NCBI GenBank assembly: GCA_000717735.1
Contig: JOBE01000049.1
Span: 1 to 53,170 of the forward strand
Length of the DNA: 53,170 bases
From: Streptomyces griseoluteus
Lineage (GTDB): Bacteria; Actinomycetota; Actinomycetes; Streptomycetales; Streptomycetaceae
Reading direction: 5' to 3'
Shown here: positions 18,468-26,476 of the stretch, piece by piece
How the letters are laid out: each line of letters opens with the position of its first letter
Numbering within the stretch: the first letter of the stretch is position 1
Notes under the pieces: generated by a model
Told to the model about the DNA's origin: nothing
Database searches by the model: none
What the model saw: only the letters and a program-made list of their open reading frames with translations
Translations under genes and position numbers: made by a program

Positions 18468-19675
18468 CTTCCTCGTCCTGCCTTCCCCCGTGGAACCTTC
18501 AACTCGACTTCCGTGCCCTGGCCGGGTACCGAGATCAGCTCGGCCGTGCCGCCCAGCTCCCGCAGTCTCCCCCGGATGGAGAGGGCGACGCCCATCCGGC
18601 CCTCGCCCTCCGCCTGCGCGAGGCGGCCCTCCGGGATGCCGGGGCCGTCGTCCCTGACGGTGACGATCACCTCGTCCGGCCAGTCCTCGACGAGGATCCA
18701 GGCCTGGGCGTCCTCCCCCGCGTGCACCCGCACGTTGTCCAGGGCGGCGCCGACGGCGGCGGCCAGCTCGCGGGCGGCGGGCGGTGGCAGGAGGACCGGG
18801 GCGCCCGGCTCGGAGAGGGTGACCCGGGCCCCGGCGCGCGGCGCGAGGAGGACCCTGAGGTCGACGGGCGTGTCGTCGTCCGGGTCGTCGACCTCGACGA
18901 CCCGGACCACGGCCCCCTCGGACTCGTCCTCGGAGACCAGGCTCGGCCGGGTCAGTCCGCCCGCGACGAGGGTACGGAGGGCCACCTCCTGCTCCCCCGC
19001 CATCCGGCCCAGTTCGGCGGCCTCGCCGCCGAGCGCCGTGCCGCGCCGCTGCACCATCGCGAGGACCTGCAGGACGCTGTCGTGGATGTCCCGGGCGAGC
19101 CGCTCCCGCTCCCGGGTCGCGGCCTCGATCTCCAGGGCGCGGGCGAGGGTGCGCTCGGAGGCGCGGGCGACCTCGACCACGTATCCGATGGCGATGGAGG
19201 CCACCCAGACGAGCAGGACGTTGTGGAGGGTGTCCCGGCTGGGGTGGCCGCGCTCGACGATGTTGGCGACCGCGACGATGGAGGAGGCGACTCCGGCCCA
19301 GCGCCAGCCGCCCTTGATGGCGAAGGCGAGGACGGATCCCGCGGTCCATATCGACGGCAGGGTGGGGCCGTCGATCGTCTGGGCGTGGGCGTCGGCGAGG
19401 GGGGTGAGGAGGATGCCGACGAGGGCGATGGTGAGGTCGACGCAGAGGAAGCGCTTGGTGCAGCTGGCCGCGTTCGCCACCTTCGGAAGGGTGGCGAGGG
19501 TCCACACGCACATCACCGCCAGATAGGCGACGGCGACCCAGGGCCGCTCGTACCGCTCCCGCCCGAAGGCGAACAGCAGGACGGCGTAGACCATCGTCAG
19601 GACGCGGTAGCCGGTGAGCGCCCGCCACAACGGCTGCTCCACCGACATGCGCACGACACGCTCGCGCTTGGCCAT
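18464..19675 (-). CDS. Membrane sensor histidine kinase (MacS-like)
   Basis: About 403 aa. The N-terminal half holds about five or six membrane helices (for example YRVLTMVYAVLLFAFG, VAVAYLAVMCVWTLATL, VDLTIALVGILLTPLA, HNVLLVWVASIAIGYVVEV). It is followed by a HisKA_3 dimerisation domain with phospho-acceptor His in RERLARDIHDSVLQVLAMVQ, and an HATPase domain (AALDNVRVHA, VTVRDDGPGIPEGR, GMGVA-like RMGVALSIRGRL). No extracytoplasmic sensor domain is evident, so the signal is probably sensed in or near the membrane. The start is uncertain: ATG 19675 (MAKRERV) is given, GTG 19684 abuts it, and ATG 19648 (MSVEQPL) also fits the family. Confidence 0.9.
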   Translation of the reverse strand: MAKRERVVRMSVEQPLWRALTGYRVLTMVYAVLLFAFGRERYERPWVAVAYLAVMCVWTLATLPKVANAASCTKRFLCVDLTIALVGILLTPLADAHAQTIDGPTLPSIWTAGSVLAFAIKGGWRWAGVASSIVAVANIVERGHPSRDTLHNVLLVWVASIAIGYVVEVARASERTLARALEIEAATRERERLARDIHDSVLQVLAMVQRRGTALGGEAAELGRMAGEQEVALRTLVAGGLTRPSLVSEDESEGAVVRVVEVDDPDDDTPVDLRVLLAPRAGARVTLSEPGAPVLLPPPAARELAAAVGAALDNVRVHAGEDAQAWILVEDWPDEVIVTVRDDGPGIPEGRLAQAEGEGRMGVALSIRGRLRELGGTAELISVPGQGTEVELKVPRGKAGRGR

Positions 19676-19706
19676 CTCCCCCACCCCCGGGCGTCCCGCG
19701 AGGGAC

Positions 19707-19818
19707 GCCTACCCGCCGGACTGTTACGCGCCCGGGCCTACCCGCCGGACTGTTACGCGCCCGGGCCTACCCGCCGGACTGTTACGCCCGGAACTACCGC
19801 CGGACTCCTACGCGCCGG
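19707..19818. repeat. Tandem repeat, about four units of 27-29 bp
   Basis: The unit is GCCTACCCGCCGGACTGT followed by TACGCGCCCGG. Copies lie at 19707-19735, 19736-19764 (identical), 19765-19791 (2 bp shorter) and 19792-19818 (degenerate). It fills the gap between the acyltransferase stop and the kinase start. A hairpin, GGCGTCCC-GCGA-GGGACGCC at 19690-19709, adjoins the repeats on the kinase side. Confidence 0.9.
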
Positions 19819-19821
19819 TGC

Positions 19822-20568
19822 TCACGCGCCGGACTCTTCCCGGGCCGCGATCTCGGCCTTGACGGCCTCCTTGGCCGCCTTCTCCGCATCCGCGATCTGC
19901 CGCTTGGCGGCGGTCGCGTAGATGTCGACGTACTCCTGGCCGGACAGCTTCATGATCTCGTACATGACCTCGTCGGTCACCGAGCGGAGGATGAAGCGGT
20001 CGCCCTCCATGCCCTGGTAGCGGGTGAAGTCCAGCGGCTTGCCGATCCGGATCCCCGGCCGCATCAGCTTGGGGACGACCTTGCCGGGCGGCTGGATCTT
20101 CTCGGTGTCGATCATGGCGACCGGGATCACCGGCGCGCCGGTGGCCAGGGCCACCCGCGCCAGACCGCCGGGCTTGCCCCGGTAGAGGCGCCCGTCGGGC
20201 GAGCGGGTGCCCTCGGGGTAGATCCCGAAGAGCCCGCCCTTCTCGATGACCTCGATGCCGGCCTTGATCGCCGCCTCGCCCGCGCCCCGCGCACCCGAAC
20301 GGTCCACCGGGAGCTGGCCGACGCCCTTGAAGAAGGCGGCCGTCAGCTTGCCCTTCACGCCCGGCGAGGTGAAGTACTCCGCCTTGGCGATGAAGGTGAC
20401 CTTGCGGTCGAGGACGGCGGGGAGGAAGAAGGAGTCGGAGAACGACAGGTGGTTGCTCGCCAGGATCGCGGGCCCCTCGGCGGGAATGTTCTCCAGACCC
20501 TCCACCCAGGGCCGGAAGGCAAGCTTCAGGGACCCTCCGAGGGAGAACTTCATTGCGCCGTAGATCAA
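19822..20568 (-). CDS. 1-acyl-sn-glycerol-3-phosphate acyltransferase (PlsC family)
   Basis: About 248 aa. Acyltransferase block I (SNHLSFSDSFFLP, the HX4D motif, near residue 39) and block III (GIYPEGTRSPDG) are clear, and block IV is VIPVAMIDT. It would acylate lysophosphatidate at the membrane surface to make phosphatidate, the precursor of all glycerophospholipids. The start is TTG 20568, which keeps the LIYGAMKFSLGG segment that aligns with the family and has GGCGAG upstream. The ATG at 20553 (MKFSLGG) has no ribosome site but cannot be excluded. It resembles Rv2182c, which lies at the equivalent place in M. tuberculosis. Confidence 0.9.
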   Translation of the reverse strand: MIYGAMKFSLGGSLKLAFRPWVEGLENIPAEGPAILASNHLSFSDSFFLPAVLDRKVTFIAKAEYFTSPGVKGKLTAAFFKGVGQLPVDRSGARGAGEAAIKAGIEVIEKGGLFGIYPEGTRSPDGRLYRGKPGGLARVALATGAPVIPVAMIDTEKIQPPGKVVPKLMRPGIRIGKPLDFTRYQGMEGDRFILRSVTDEVMYEIMKLSGQEYVDIYATAAKRQIADAEKAAKEAVKAEIAAREESGA

Positions 20569-20741
20569 CTCGCCATGCCTTCCGTGTGCCGTGGCGACGA
20601 CTTTATCCCGTACCGGCGTACGGCCCCCGCTACGGCCCTGGTCGGTGTCGGTCCGGTCGCGTACCGTGAAGGTCCTTCCCCATTTTCCGTCGCTCCGGCG
20701 CACCTGAAGACGCCGAAGTCGCAACCGAACAGGAGACCCCG

Positions 20742-21524
20742 GTGCCGGTCCTTCCCGGAGCCGAGCCGTACCGCCACGAGGGCGGAGAGGTCGGCGTTCT
20801 TCTCTGCCACGGATTCACCGGTTCCCCGCAGTCACTGCGCCCGTGGGCGGAGTACCTCGCCGAGCGCGGTCTGACGGTGTCCCTGCCCCTGCTGCCCGGC
20901 CACGGCACCCGCTGGCAGGACATGCAGCTCACCACCTGGCACGACTGGTACGCGGAGGTGGACCGGGCACTGCGCGAGCTCCTGGAGCGGTGCGAGACCG
21001 TCTTCGTGTTCGGCCTCTCCATGGGCGGGGCGCTGACCCTGCGGCTCGCCGCCCAGCACGGGGACGCCGTGAAGGGCATCGTCCTGGTGAATCCGGCCAA
21101 CAAGGTGCATGGTCTGGCCGCGCACGCGCTGCCGGTCGTCCGCCATCTGATCCCGTCGAACCCGGGCATCGCCAGCGACATCGCCAAGGAGGGCGTGACC
21201 GAGGTCGGCTACGACCGGGTGCCGCTGCACGCCGCGCACTCCCTGCGCCGGTTCTTCCGGACCGTGGACGCGGAGCTCCCCCAGGTGACCCAGCCGGTGG
21301 TGCTGCTCCACAGCCCGCAGGACCACGTCGTGCCCCCGGCCGACTCGGCCCGGATCCTCTCCCGGATCTCCTCGACGGACGTCCGGGAGATCCTGCTGGA
21401 ACAGAGCTACCACGTGGCGACGTTGGACCATGACGCGGAGCGGATCTTCGACGAGAGCCTGGCCTTCGTCGAGCGTCTCGCTCCGGGTCTGGTCGACGGA
21501 AAGGGGAGCAGGAGCGGTGGCTGA
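20742..21524 (+). CDS. Alpha/beta hydrolase, carboxylesterase/monoacylglycerol lipase type
   Basis: A 260-aa hydrolase. The catalytic triad is visible: Ser in VFGLSMGGALTLR, Asp in LLHSPQDHVVPP and His in QSYHVATLDHDAE. The oxyanion region is LLCHGFTGSPQSLRPWA. The overall pattern is that of bacterial carboxylesterases such as Est30. A GTG start follows an AGGAG. It overlaps the next ORF by 8 bp, implying one transcript. The neighbouring PlsC suggests a lipid-related substrate, but no substrate can be named. Confidence 0.92.
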   Translation: MPVLPGAEPYRHEGGEVGVLLCHGFTGSPQSLRPWAEYLAERGLTVSLPLLPGHGTRWQDMQLTTWHDWYAEVDRALRELLERCETVFVFGLSMGGALTLRLAAQHGDAVKGIVLVNPANKVHGLAAHALPVVRHLIPSNPGIASDIAKEGVTEVGYDRVPLHAAHSLRRFFRTVDAELPQVTQPVVLLHSPQDHVVPPADSARILSRISSTDVREILLEQSYHVATLDHDAERIFDESLAFVERLAPGLVDGKGSRSGG

Positions 21525-22227
21525 ACAGCAGGACGGCGGCGAACGGGAGCCGCAGCCCATCGACGAGGAGGCGGCCTGGGCCGCGATCGTCGCCGGGTAC
21601 GGCGACGAGCCCGTGGATCCGCCGGAGGCGAAGCCGTTCCGGACCATCGAGAACCTGTCGCTGCCGGAGCCCGAAAGCACAGATGACGCGGACGCGGAAG
21701 GGAGCGACGGGGGCGGTGGGACCCGGCCCGTGAAGCCGCGGCCGACGGTCGGTGAGGGTACGCCCTGGAAGCCGAAGCCGAAGCCCGACACCGCCGAGAC
21801 CACGCCGGAGGCGTCCGGGGGACCCGAGGCGGAGGGGGACGAGGGTCCGGAGGACGACGGTCCCGCGCGCCCCGCGCTCGGCAGCTCCGTCGTCTTCGCT
21901 CCCGGGGTCCGGCCCAGCGGCCCCCGGGACTACTCGCCCGCCGAACCGGAGGACGCCCCCGGTGGCTCCGAGGAGGGCCACTTCGTCCCGCCGGAGCCCC
22001 CGCCGCTGCCCGAGGCGGACACGACGACCAAGTTCGCCTGGCTCGCCGTGGTCGGCGGCCCGGTACTGATGCTGCTCGCGGTCCTGCTCCGGTGGGACAT
22101 GACCTGGTGGCTGACGACGCTGTGCGTCGGCGGCTTCCTTGGCGGCTTCGCCACCCTGGTGGGGCGCATGAAGCACGACGACGATGACGACGGCTTCGAC
22201 GACCCGGGCCGCGGCGCGGTGGTCTGA
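21517..22227 (+). CDS. Hypothetical membrane protein with acidic/proline-rich N-terminus
   Basis: 236 aa, not a recognised domain. Residues 1-165 are rich in Glu, Asp, Pro and Gly (disordered). Two hydrophobic helices follow, FAWLAVVGGPVLMLLAVLLRW and WWLTTLCVGGFLGGFATLVG. The C-terminus is a run of Asp (MKHDDDDDGFDDPG). The long tail is likely cytoplasmic by charge. The GTG at 21517 overlaps the hydrolase stop by 8 bp and follows GGAG, so the two are probably co-translated. The function is unknown. Confidence 0.85.
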   Translation: MAEQQDGGEREPQPIDEEAAWAAIVAGYGDEPVDPPEAKPFRTIENLSLPEPESTDDADAEGSDGGGGTRPVKPRPTVGEGTPWKPKPKPDTAETTPEASGGPEAEGDEGPEDDGPARPALGSSVVFAPGVRPSGPRDYSPAEPEDAPGGSEEGHFVPPEPPPLPEADTTTKFAWLAVVGGPVLMLLAVLLRWDMTWWLTTLCVGGFLGGFATLVGRMKHDDDDDGFDDPGRGAVV

Positions 22228-22347
22228 CCTCTTGACGCCGCCCTCGCACCGCTCGGCGCCAGGGGCGCCTCGCGGGCTTCGGGCGGCTGCGCCGGACTCC
22301 GTCCGCCGAGCCGGTGGCGGGCACCCCGGCCGACGGGCGGGCGGCCC

Positions 22348-23094
22348 TCAGTTCGCCGCGGGGACGCGGACCGCCGCGAGCACCGGAAGGTGGTCGGTGG
22401 CGGCCCGCAGATCCGCCGGATCGAGGTCGGTCGGCACCCCGCAGCCGAGGAACTCGACGCCCGGGGTGGCCATGATCGCGTCGATCCGCTGGTGCGGGTC
22501 GGCGGGTGTCGAGGTGTTGGCGCCGCCCCAGGGGCTGACCTCCCAGCCGTCCTGGAGCTCCTTCGCCAGCCGGCGGAAGGCGGGGCCGTCGGGCCGTTCG
22601 TTGAGGTCGCCCGCGACGAGGGCGTACGGGGTCCCCAGGGCGGCGACCTGTTCGAGGACCATCCCGGCCTGGGCGTACCGCTCCTCCTTCCGCAGGCTCA
22701 GATGGCAGCTGACCAGACCGACCCGGGCCCCGGCGAAGCGGACGACGGCCGTCGCCAGACCGCGCCGGTGGAGGCCGGGGGTGAGCGGCAGCAGCACGTC
22801 CTCGGTGCGTTCCACGGTGGCCCGCAGGGAGCAGAGCAGCATCGGTCCGGCCGCGGTGGCGCCGCCGCTGAGGACGACGAGCTCGCTCTTGGCGGCGAGC
22901 CGGGCGGCGTGCTTGCGCCAGCGGAAGAAGCGCGGGGCCTCCTGGACGAAGACGAGGTCGGGCGCGCAGGCCCGGATCACCCGGGCGAGGGCGTCCTCGT
23001 CGTCGCGCATCGAGCGCACGTTGTAGCTGAGGACCCTGAGGACGGCCGAACCGTCCGCCTCGGTCCGGGAGTTGGGCAGCTCACTGATCGCCAT
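22348..23094 (-). CDS. Endonuclease/exonuclease/phosphatase-family protein
   Basis: 248 aa. The EEP fold motifs are LRVLSYNVRSM (metal Asn), DLVFVQEAPRFF (metal Glu), VGLVSCHLS (His), ALVAGDLNERPDG (Asp/Asn) and the terminal ATDHLPVLAAV (catalytic Asp-His). The substrate could be nucleic acid or a phosphodiester or inositol phosphate; the sequence does not say. No signal peptide is seen. The ATG start has no strong Shine-Dalgarno. Confidence 0.9.
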   Translation of the reverse strand: MAISELPNSRTEADGSAVLRVLSYNVRSMRDDEDALARVIRACAPDLVFVQEAPRFFRWRKHAARLAAKSELVVLSGGATAAGPMLLCSLRATVERTEDVLLPLTPGLHRRGLATAVVRFAGARVGLVSCHLSLRKEERYAQAGMVLEQVAALGTPYALVAGDLNERPDGPAFRRLAKELQDGWEVSPWGGANTSTPADPHQRIDAIMATPGVEFLGCGVPTDLDPADLRAATDHLPVLAAVRVPAAN

Positions 23095-23106
23095 GCCACG
23101 TAACGT

Positions 23107-23154
23107 ACGACAACCGCCCGCCGCGTCCGGGAGGACGCGGCGGGCGGTTGTCGT
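23107..23154 (-). terminator. Strong terminator after glucokinase
   Basis: A perfect 22-bp stem around a GGGA loop lies 24 bp past the glucokinase stop. It separates glucokinase from the downstream EEP-family gene. Confidence 0.92.
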
Positions 23155-23177
23155 GAAGGGGTGTGTCAGCCGGTGCG

Positions 23178-24119
23178 TCAGCCCTGGCGGGCCAGGTCGG
23201 CCGCGCCGACCAGGCCCGCCTTGTTGCCCAGCTGGGCGGCGAGGACCTGGGCGTGCGGACGCCACTGTCCGCCGATCAGCCAGCGCCGGAAGGACTTGCG
23301 GATCGGGTCGAGGACGAGGTCGCCCTCGTCCGAGACGCCGCCGCCGACGATGAACGCCGAGGGGTCGAAGAGCGAGGCCAGGTCGGCGAGACCGGCGCCC
23401 GCCCAGCGGGCCAGCTCCCGGAAGGAGTCGATGGCCACCGGGTCGCCCGCACGGGCGGCCTGGCTGACGTGCTTGCCCTCGATGCCCTCGGGGGTGCCGT
23501 CGCCGAGGGCGAGCAGGACCTCCGCGCGCTCCGGGGTGGCGTTGGCGCGCTGCCTGGCGTACCGGACGAGGGCACGCCCGGAGGCGTACTGCTCCCAGCA
23601 GCCCTGGCTGCCGCAGCCGCACAGGAGTCCGTCCGGGACGACCCGGATGTGGCCGAACTCGGCGGCCACGCCGAAGCGTCCGCGGCGCAGCTTGTTGCCG
23701 ATGATGATGCCGCCGCCGAGACCGGTGCCGAGGGTGATGCAGATGACGTCCTCGTGGCCCTGGCCGGCGCCGAACCTGTACTCGCCCCAGGCGGCCGCGT
23801 TGGCGTCGTTCTCGACGACGACGGGCAGGCCGACGCGCTGCTCGACCTTGTCCTTGAGCGGCTCGTGCCGCCAGTCGATGTTCGGCGCGAAGAGGACGGT
23901 GGCACGCTTGTCGTCGACGTAACCGGCGGCGCCGATGCCGACGGCCTCGATCGAGTGGCCCTTGCCGGCTTCGGACACGGCGGCGCTGATCGCGTCGACG
24001 ATGCCTTCGGGGGTCGGCGGGGTGGGCACCTTGTGCGTGTCGAGGATGTTGCCCTCCTCGTCGACCACGCCGGCCGCGATCTTCGTGCCGCCGATGTCGA
24101 CGCCGATGGTGAGTCCCAT
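23178..24119 (-). CDS. glkA: ROK-family glucokinase
   Basis: A 313-aa glucokinase that phosphorylates glucose with ATP. In Streptomyces this protein is also known for its role in carbon catabolite repression. Visible features: the ATP loop LTIGVDIGGTKIAAGVVD, the substrate region ENDANAAAWGEYRFGAG, the glucose and phosphate loop ITLGTGLGGGIIIGNKL, and the ROK zinc motif CGCGSQGCWEQYASG, with EFGH His (AEFGHIRV). The ATG 24119 (MGLTIGVD) matches known glucokinase N-termini. It is probably monocistronic. Confidence 0.97.
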   Translation of the reverse strand: MGLTIGVDIGGTKIAAGVVDEEGNILDTHKVPTPPTPEGIVDAISAAVSEAGKGHSIEAVGIGAAGYVDDKRATVLFAPNIDWRHEPLKDKVEQRVGLPVVVENDANAAAWGEYRFGAGQGHEDVICITLGTGLGGGIIIGNKLRRGRFGVAAEFGHIRVVPDGLLCGCGSQGCWEQYASGRALVRYARQRANATPERAEVLLALGDGTPEGIEGKHVSQAARAGDPVAIDSFRELARWAGAGLADLASLFDPSAFIVGGGVSDEGDLVLDPIRKSFRRWLIGGQWRPHAQVLAAQLGNKAGLVGAADLARQG

Positions 24120-24185
24120 GTGTCCCTCAGTTTTCGGTCGAGCCCCGCTAGGGCCCACCGTACCCGAGGGGGACGGGCGTCCCGG

Positions 24186-24647
24186 TCAGTCGAGGTCGAT
24201 GTGCTGCCCGGTTCCCGGCCCTTCGTCGTCCTTGCGGTCGTCCTCGCCCGGCCCGTCCGCGTCGCGGCGGGGGTCGCGCGGGTCGTCTGCCGGCACCGTG
24301 CCTTCGCGGGTCCAGCGGCGCTCGTGGCCCTCGACGGCGGAGCGGTAGGCGGCGAGCAGTTCGTTCCCGGCGGCGGCGAGGTGGTCGAAGACCTGCGGGT
24401 TGCGCTCGATGACGGGCTCGACGGCGGCCTTGGCCTGGCTGACGAGCTGCTGCACGGTCTGCGCGGCCTGGCCGGCGAGCAGCGGGTTCCCGAGGCCGCC
24501 GGCGACCTTGTCGGCGACGGCGTCGAAGAGCTTGCGGAACTCCTCCGCGGGCGAGCCGGGTCCCTCTCCGCGCTCTGCCCTGCGGCGGGCCTTCTCCGCC
24601 TCCAGGTCCTCGGCGCACGCCTTGGCCCAGGCGTCCGAATCGCTCAT
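24186..24647 (-). CDS. DUF5304 family protein
   Basis: A 153-aa soluble protein. The N-terminal 100 residues are helical (AWAKACAEDLEAEKARRRAE, then EEFRKLFDAVADKVAGGLGN and AAQTVQQLVSQAKAAVEPVI). The C-terminal 45 residues are Asp/Arg/Gly-rich and disordered, ending GQHIDLD. It lies 43 bp downstream of the ArsA-like gene on the same strand, so co-expression is likely. The function is unknown; the DUF5304 name is from recall. Confidence 0.75.
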   Translation of the reverse strand: MSDSDAWAKACAEDLEAEKARRRAERGEGPGSPAEEFRKLFDAVADKVAGGLGNPLLAGQAAQTVQQLVSQAKAAVEPVIERNPQVFDHLAAAGNELLAAYRSAVEGHERRWTREGTVPADDPRDPRRDADGPGEDDRKDDEGPGTGQHIDLD

Positions 24648-24690
24648 GGCGTACTCCTCACTGGCTGGTACTTCGAAGGTACACGCCCCC

Positions 24691-25842
24691 TCAAGGGGTA
24701 CGGGGCCAGAGGCCGGGGTCCGGGGTGAAGCGCACCCGGAGGTCTCCTTCGACGAGCCCGGCGCCGGTGACGGTGCAGCGCCGCAGGGCGCCCGGCAGGG
24801 GCACGTTGCGGCGGAAGGCGCCGACGGTGAGGAGCAGTTCGTCACCCCGACGGACGAGGGACAGCTCCTCCTTGACGGCCCCGGGCAGGGGGATGTGCCA
24901 GACGAGGACGCCGTCCTCCTCGCGCCGGTCCTCGACGGGCCACTCCGGGGCGGGCGCGGGGCCCTGGGCGGCGGCGGGCCGTGCGGGCGCGAGCAGCGCG
25001 AGGTCCTCGGGTCCGCGCGGGTCCCGGCCGAGGTGGGGCAGCTCGTCGAGGACACAGCCGGTGACGGGGCCGGTGGCGGCACGGAGCTCCGCCAGGTGCC
25101 GGTGCTGCTGGGCGGTGAGTCCGGCGAGCCAGGGGTCCTCGGAGTCGGCGGGCAGCAGCCGGTTGGCGACGACGGCGTCGAGGGCCAGGCCCTGGAGGGC
25201 GAGGCCGAGCCGGGCGGTGCGCAGGGCGCGGCCGGCGGCGGGGCCCGGTTCGAGGACGAGGCGGACGCCGGTGGTGGGGGCGTCGACGACGGCCTGCACG
25301 GCGGCGAGCTCGGCCTCCCAGCGGGCGGTGGTCTCGTACAGCCACTGCGCGGGCATCGGGACGCCGGCGAGCTGGGCGAGCATCGGGCGCAGGGCGCGGG
25401 CGGCCTGCCGTTCGGGGGGCAGGAGGCGGCGCAGGTAGCGGCGGAGCTGCTCGGGCAGGGCGAGGACGGCGAGGGCCTCGGGGAGCGGCGGCAGGTCGAC
25501 GACGGCGAGCTCGTGGTCGCCGTCGGCGGCGTCGCGCAGGGAGCGGAGCAGGGCGAACTGGCGGCTGCCGGGGAGCTCGGTGAGTTCGGCGTCCTCGAAG
25601 GGCGCGGCGCCGAGCAGGTCGAGGGCCGTGCCGGAGCGGGCCTGGAGGGCGAGGAACTCGCGGCGGAAGTCGGCGTCCGGTGCGGGGCGCAGGACGCGGA
25701 GGCCGTCGCCGCCCAGGAGCGGGTCGGCGTCCTCGGAGACGAGCAGGACCCGGCGACCGGCCCGCGCCTCGGCGAGGGCGGTGGCGGCGGCGACGGTGGT
25801 GCGTCCGGCGCCGCCGAGGCCGGTGACAAGGATGATCCGCAT
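24691..25842 (-). CDS. ArsA-like ATPase-fold protein lacking both Walker A lysines
   Basis: 383 aa. The N-terminal domain follows the ArsA/MinD fold but has GLGGAGRTTVAAATALAEA where ArsA has GKGGVGKTT. Both the signature lysine and the invariant Walker A lysine are replaced (Leu and Arg). VLLVSEDADPLLGGDG occupies the place of the switch after strand 2. The C-terminal 80 residues (WHIPLPGAVKEELSLVRRGDELLLTVGAFRRNVPLP) look like the ArsA HSP20-like domain. The gene is 45 bp downstream of an SRPBCC gene. As I remember it, the pair corresponds to Rv2184c-Rv2185c. ATP hydrolysis is doubtful, so a binding or chaperone-like role is possible. Confidence 0.85.
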   Translation of the reverse strand: MRIILVTGLGGAGRTTVAAATALAEARAGRRVLLVSEDADPLLGGDGLRVLRPAPDADFRREFLALQARSGTALDLLGAAPFEDAELTELPGSRQFALLRSLRDAADGDHELAVVDLPPLPEALAVLALPEQLRRYLRRLLPPERQAARALRPMLAQLAGVPMPAQWLYETTARWEAELAAVQAVVDAPTTGVRLVLEPGPAAGRALRTARLGLALQGLALDAVVANRLLPADSEDPWLAGLTAQQHRHLAELRAATGPVTGCVLDELPHLGRDPRGPEDLALLAPARPAAAQGPAPAPEWPVEDRREEDGVLVWHIPLPGAVKEELSLVRRGDELLLTVGAFRRNVPLPGALRRCTVTGAGLVEGDLRVRFTPDPGLWPRTP

Positions 25843-25887
25843 GCCGCGGAACGTTACCGGCCCCGGCCGCTCACCAGCCCGGAGGGG

Positions 25888-26331
25888 CTACCGGCCCGAC
25901 TCGACGCGCTTCTTCAGGCCGGCGAGGGCGCGGTCGATGATGACCTTCTCCGCCTTGCGCTTGATCATGCCGAGCATGGGGATCTTCACGTCGACGGTCA
26001 GCTGGTAGGTGACCTCGGTGCGGTCGCCGCCGCCGAGCGGGGCGAGCCGGTAGGAGCCGTCGAGGGAGCGGAGCATCTGGGACTTGACCAGGGTCCAGCT
26101 GACCTCGTCGGCGCCGGTCCAGGTGTAGGCGAGGGTGTGGTCGTCCTTGATCGCACCGGCGTCGAGGAGCAGCCGGACCCTCTCCGCGCGGCCGGAGGCG
26201 TCCGTCTCCAGGACCTCGGCCTCCTTCACCTCGCCCGTCCACTCGGGGTAGCGGGCGAAGTCGGCGATCACGCCCATGACGTCGGCCGGCGCCGCCTCGA
26301 TGGTGATGCTCGAGCTGGTGTGTTCGGCCAT
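25888..26331 (-). CDS. SRPBCC (polyketide cyclase/START-like) protein
   Basis: A 147-aa helix-grip protein: SSSITIEAAPADVMGVIADFARYPEWTGEVKEAEVLETDA is the typical N-terminus, followed by VSWTLVKSQMLRSLDGSYRLAPLGGGDRTEVTYQLTVDVKIPM and the long C-terminal helix MIKRKAEKVIIDRALAGLKKRVE. The fold makes a hydrophobic pocket for lipid-like ligands. It lies between a phosphoesterase and the ArsA-like gene on the same strand. The conserved pairing suggests a shared lipid or membrane-related task (inference). Confidence 0.9.
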   Translation of the reverse strand: MAEHTSSSITIEAAPADVMGVIADFARYPEWTGEVKEAEVLETDASGRAERVRLLLDAGAIKDDHTLAYTWTGADEVSWTLVKSQMLRSLDGSYRLAPLGGGDRTEVTYQLTVDVKIPMLGMIKRKAEKVIIDRALAGLKKRVESGR

Positions 26332-26421
26332 CGTGCTGGCTCCTCCACTGTGCGGTCCGGCGGAAATCGAGGGAAGTCGCGGGGCACGGGCGTGCCGACG
26401 GAAGGCTATCGCGCCCGGGCG

Positions 26422-26445
26422 CCGGGCCCGTCACCACGGGCCCGG
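26422..26445 (-). terminator. Probable terminator after the phosphoesterase
   Basis: Arms CCGGGCCCGT and ACGGGCCCGG with a CACC loop lie 32 bp past the stop of the minus-strand gene. A second imperfect hairpin adjoins at 26452-26472. The rest of the 145-bp gap shows nothing else. Confidence 0.65.
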
Positions 26446-26476
26446 GCGGCGGGCGCACCACTCCGGTGGCGCCGGC

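Noticed and set aside
19707..19818. CRISPR-like array
   Set aside because: The units abut directly with no spacers, there are only about four of them, and no cas genes are present.
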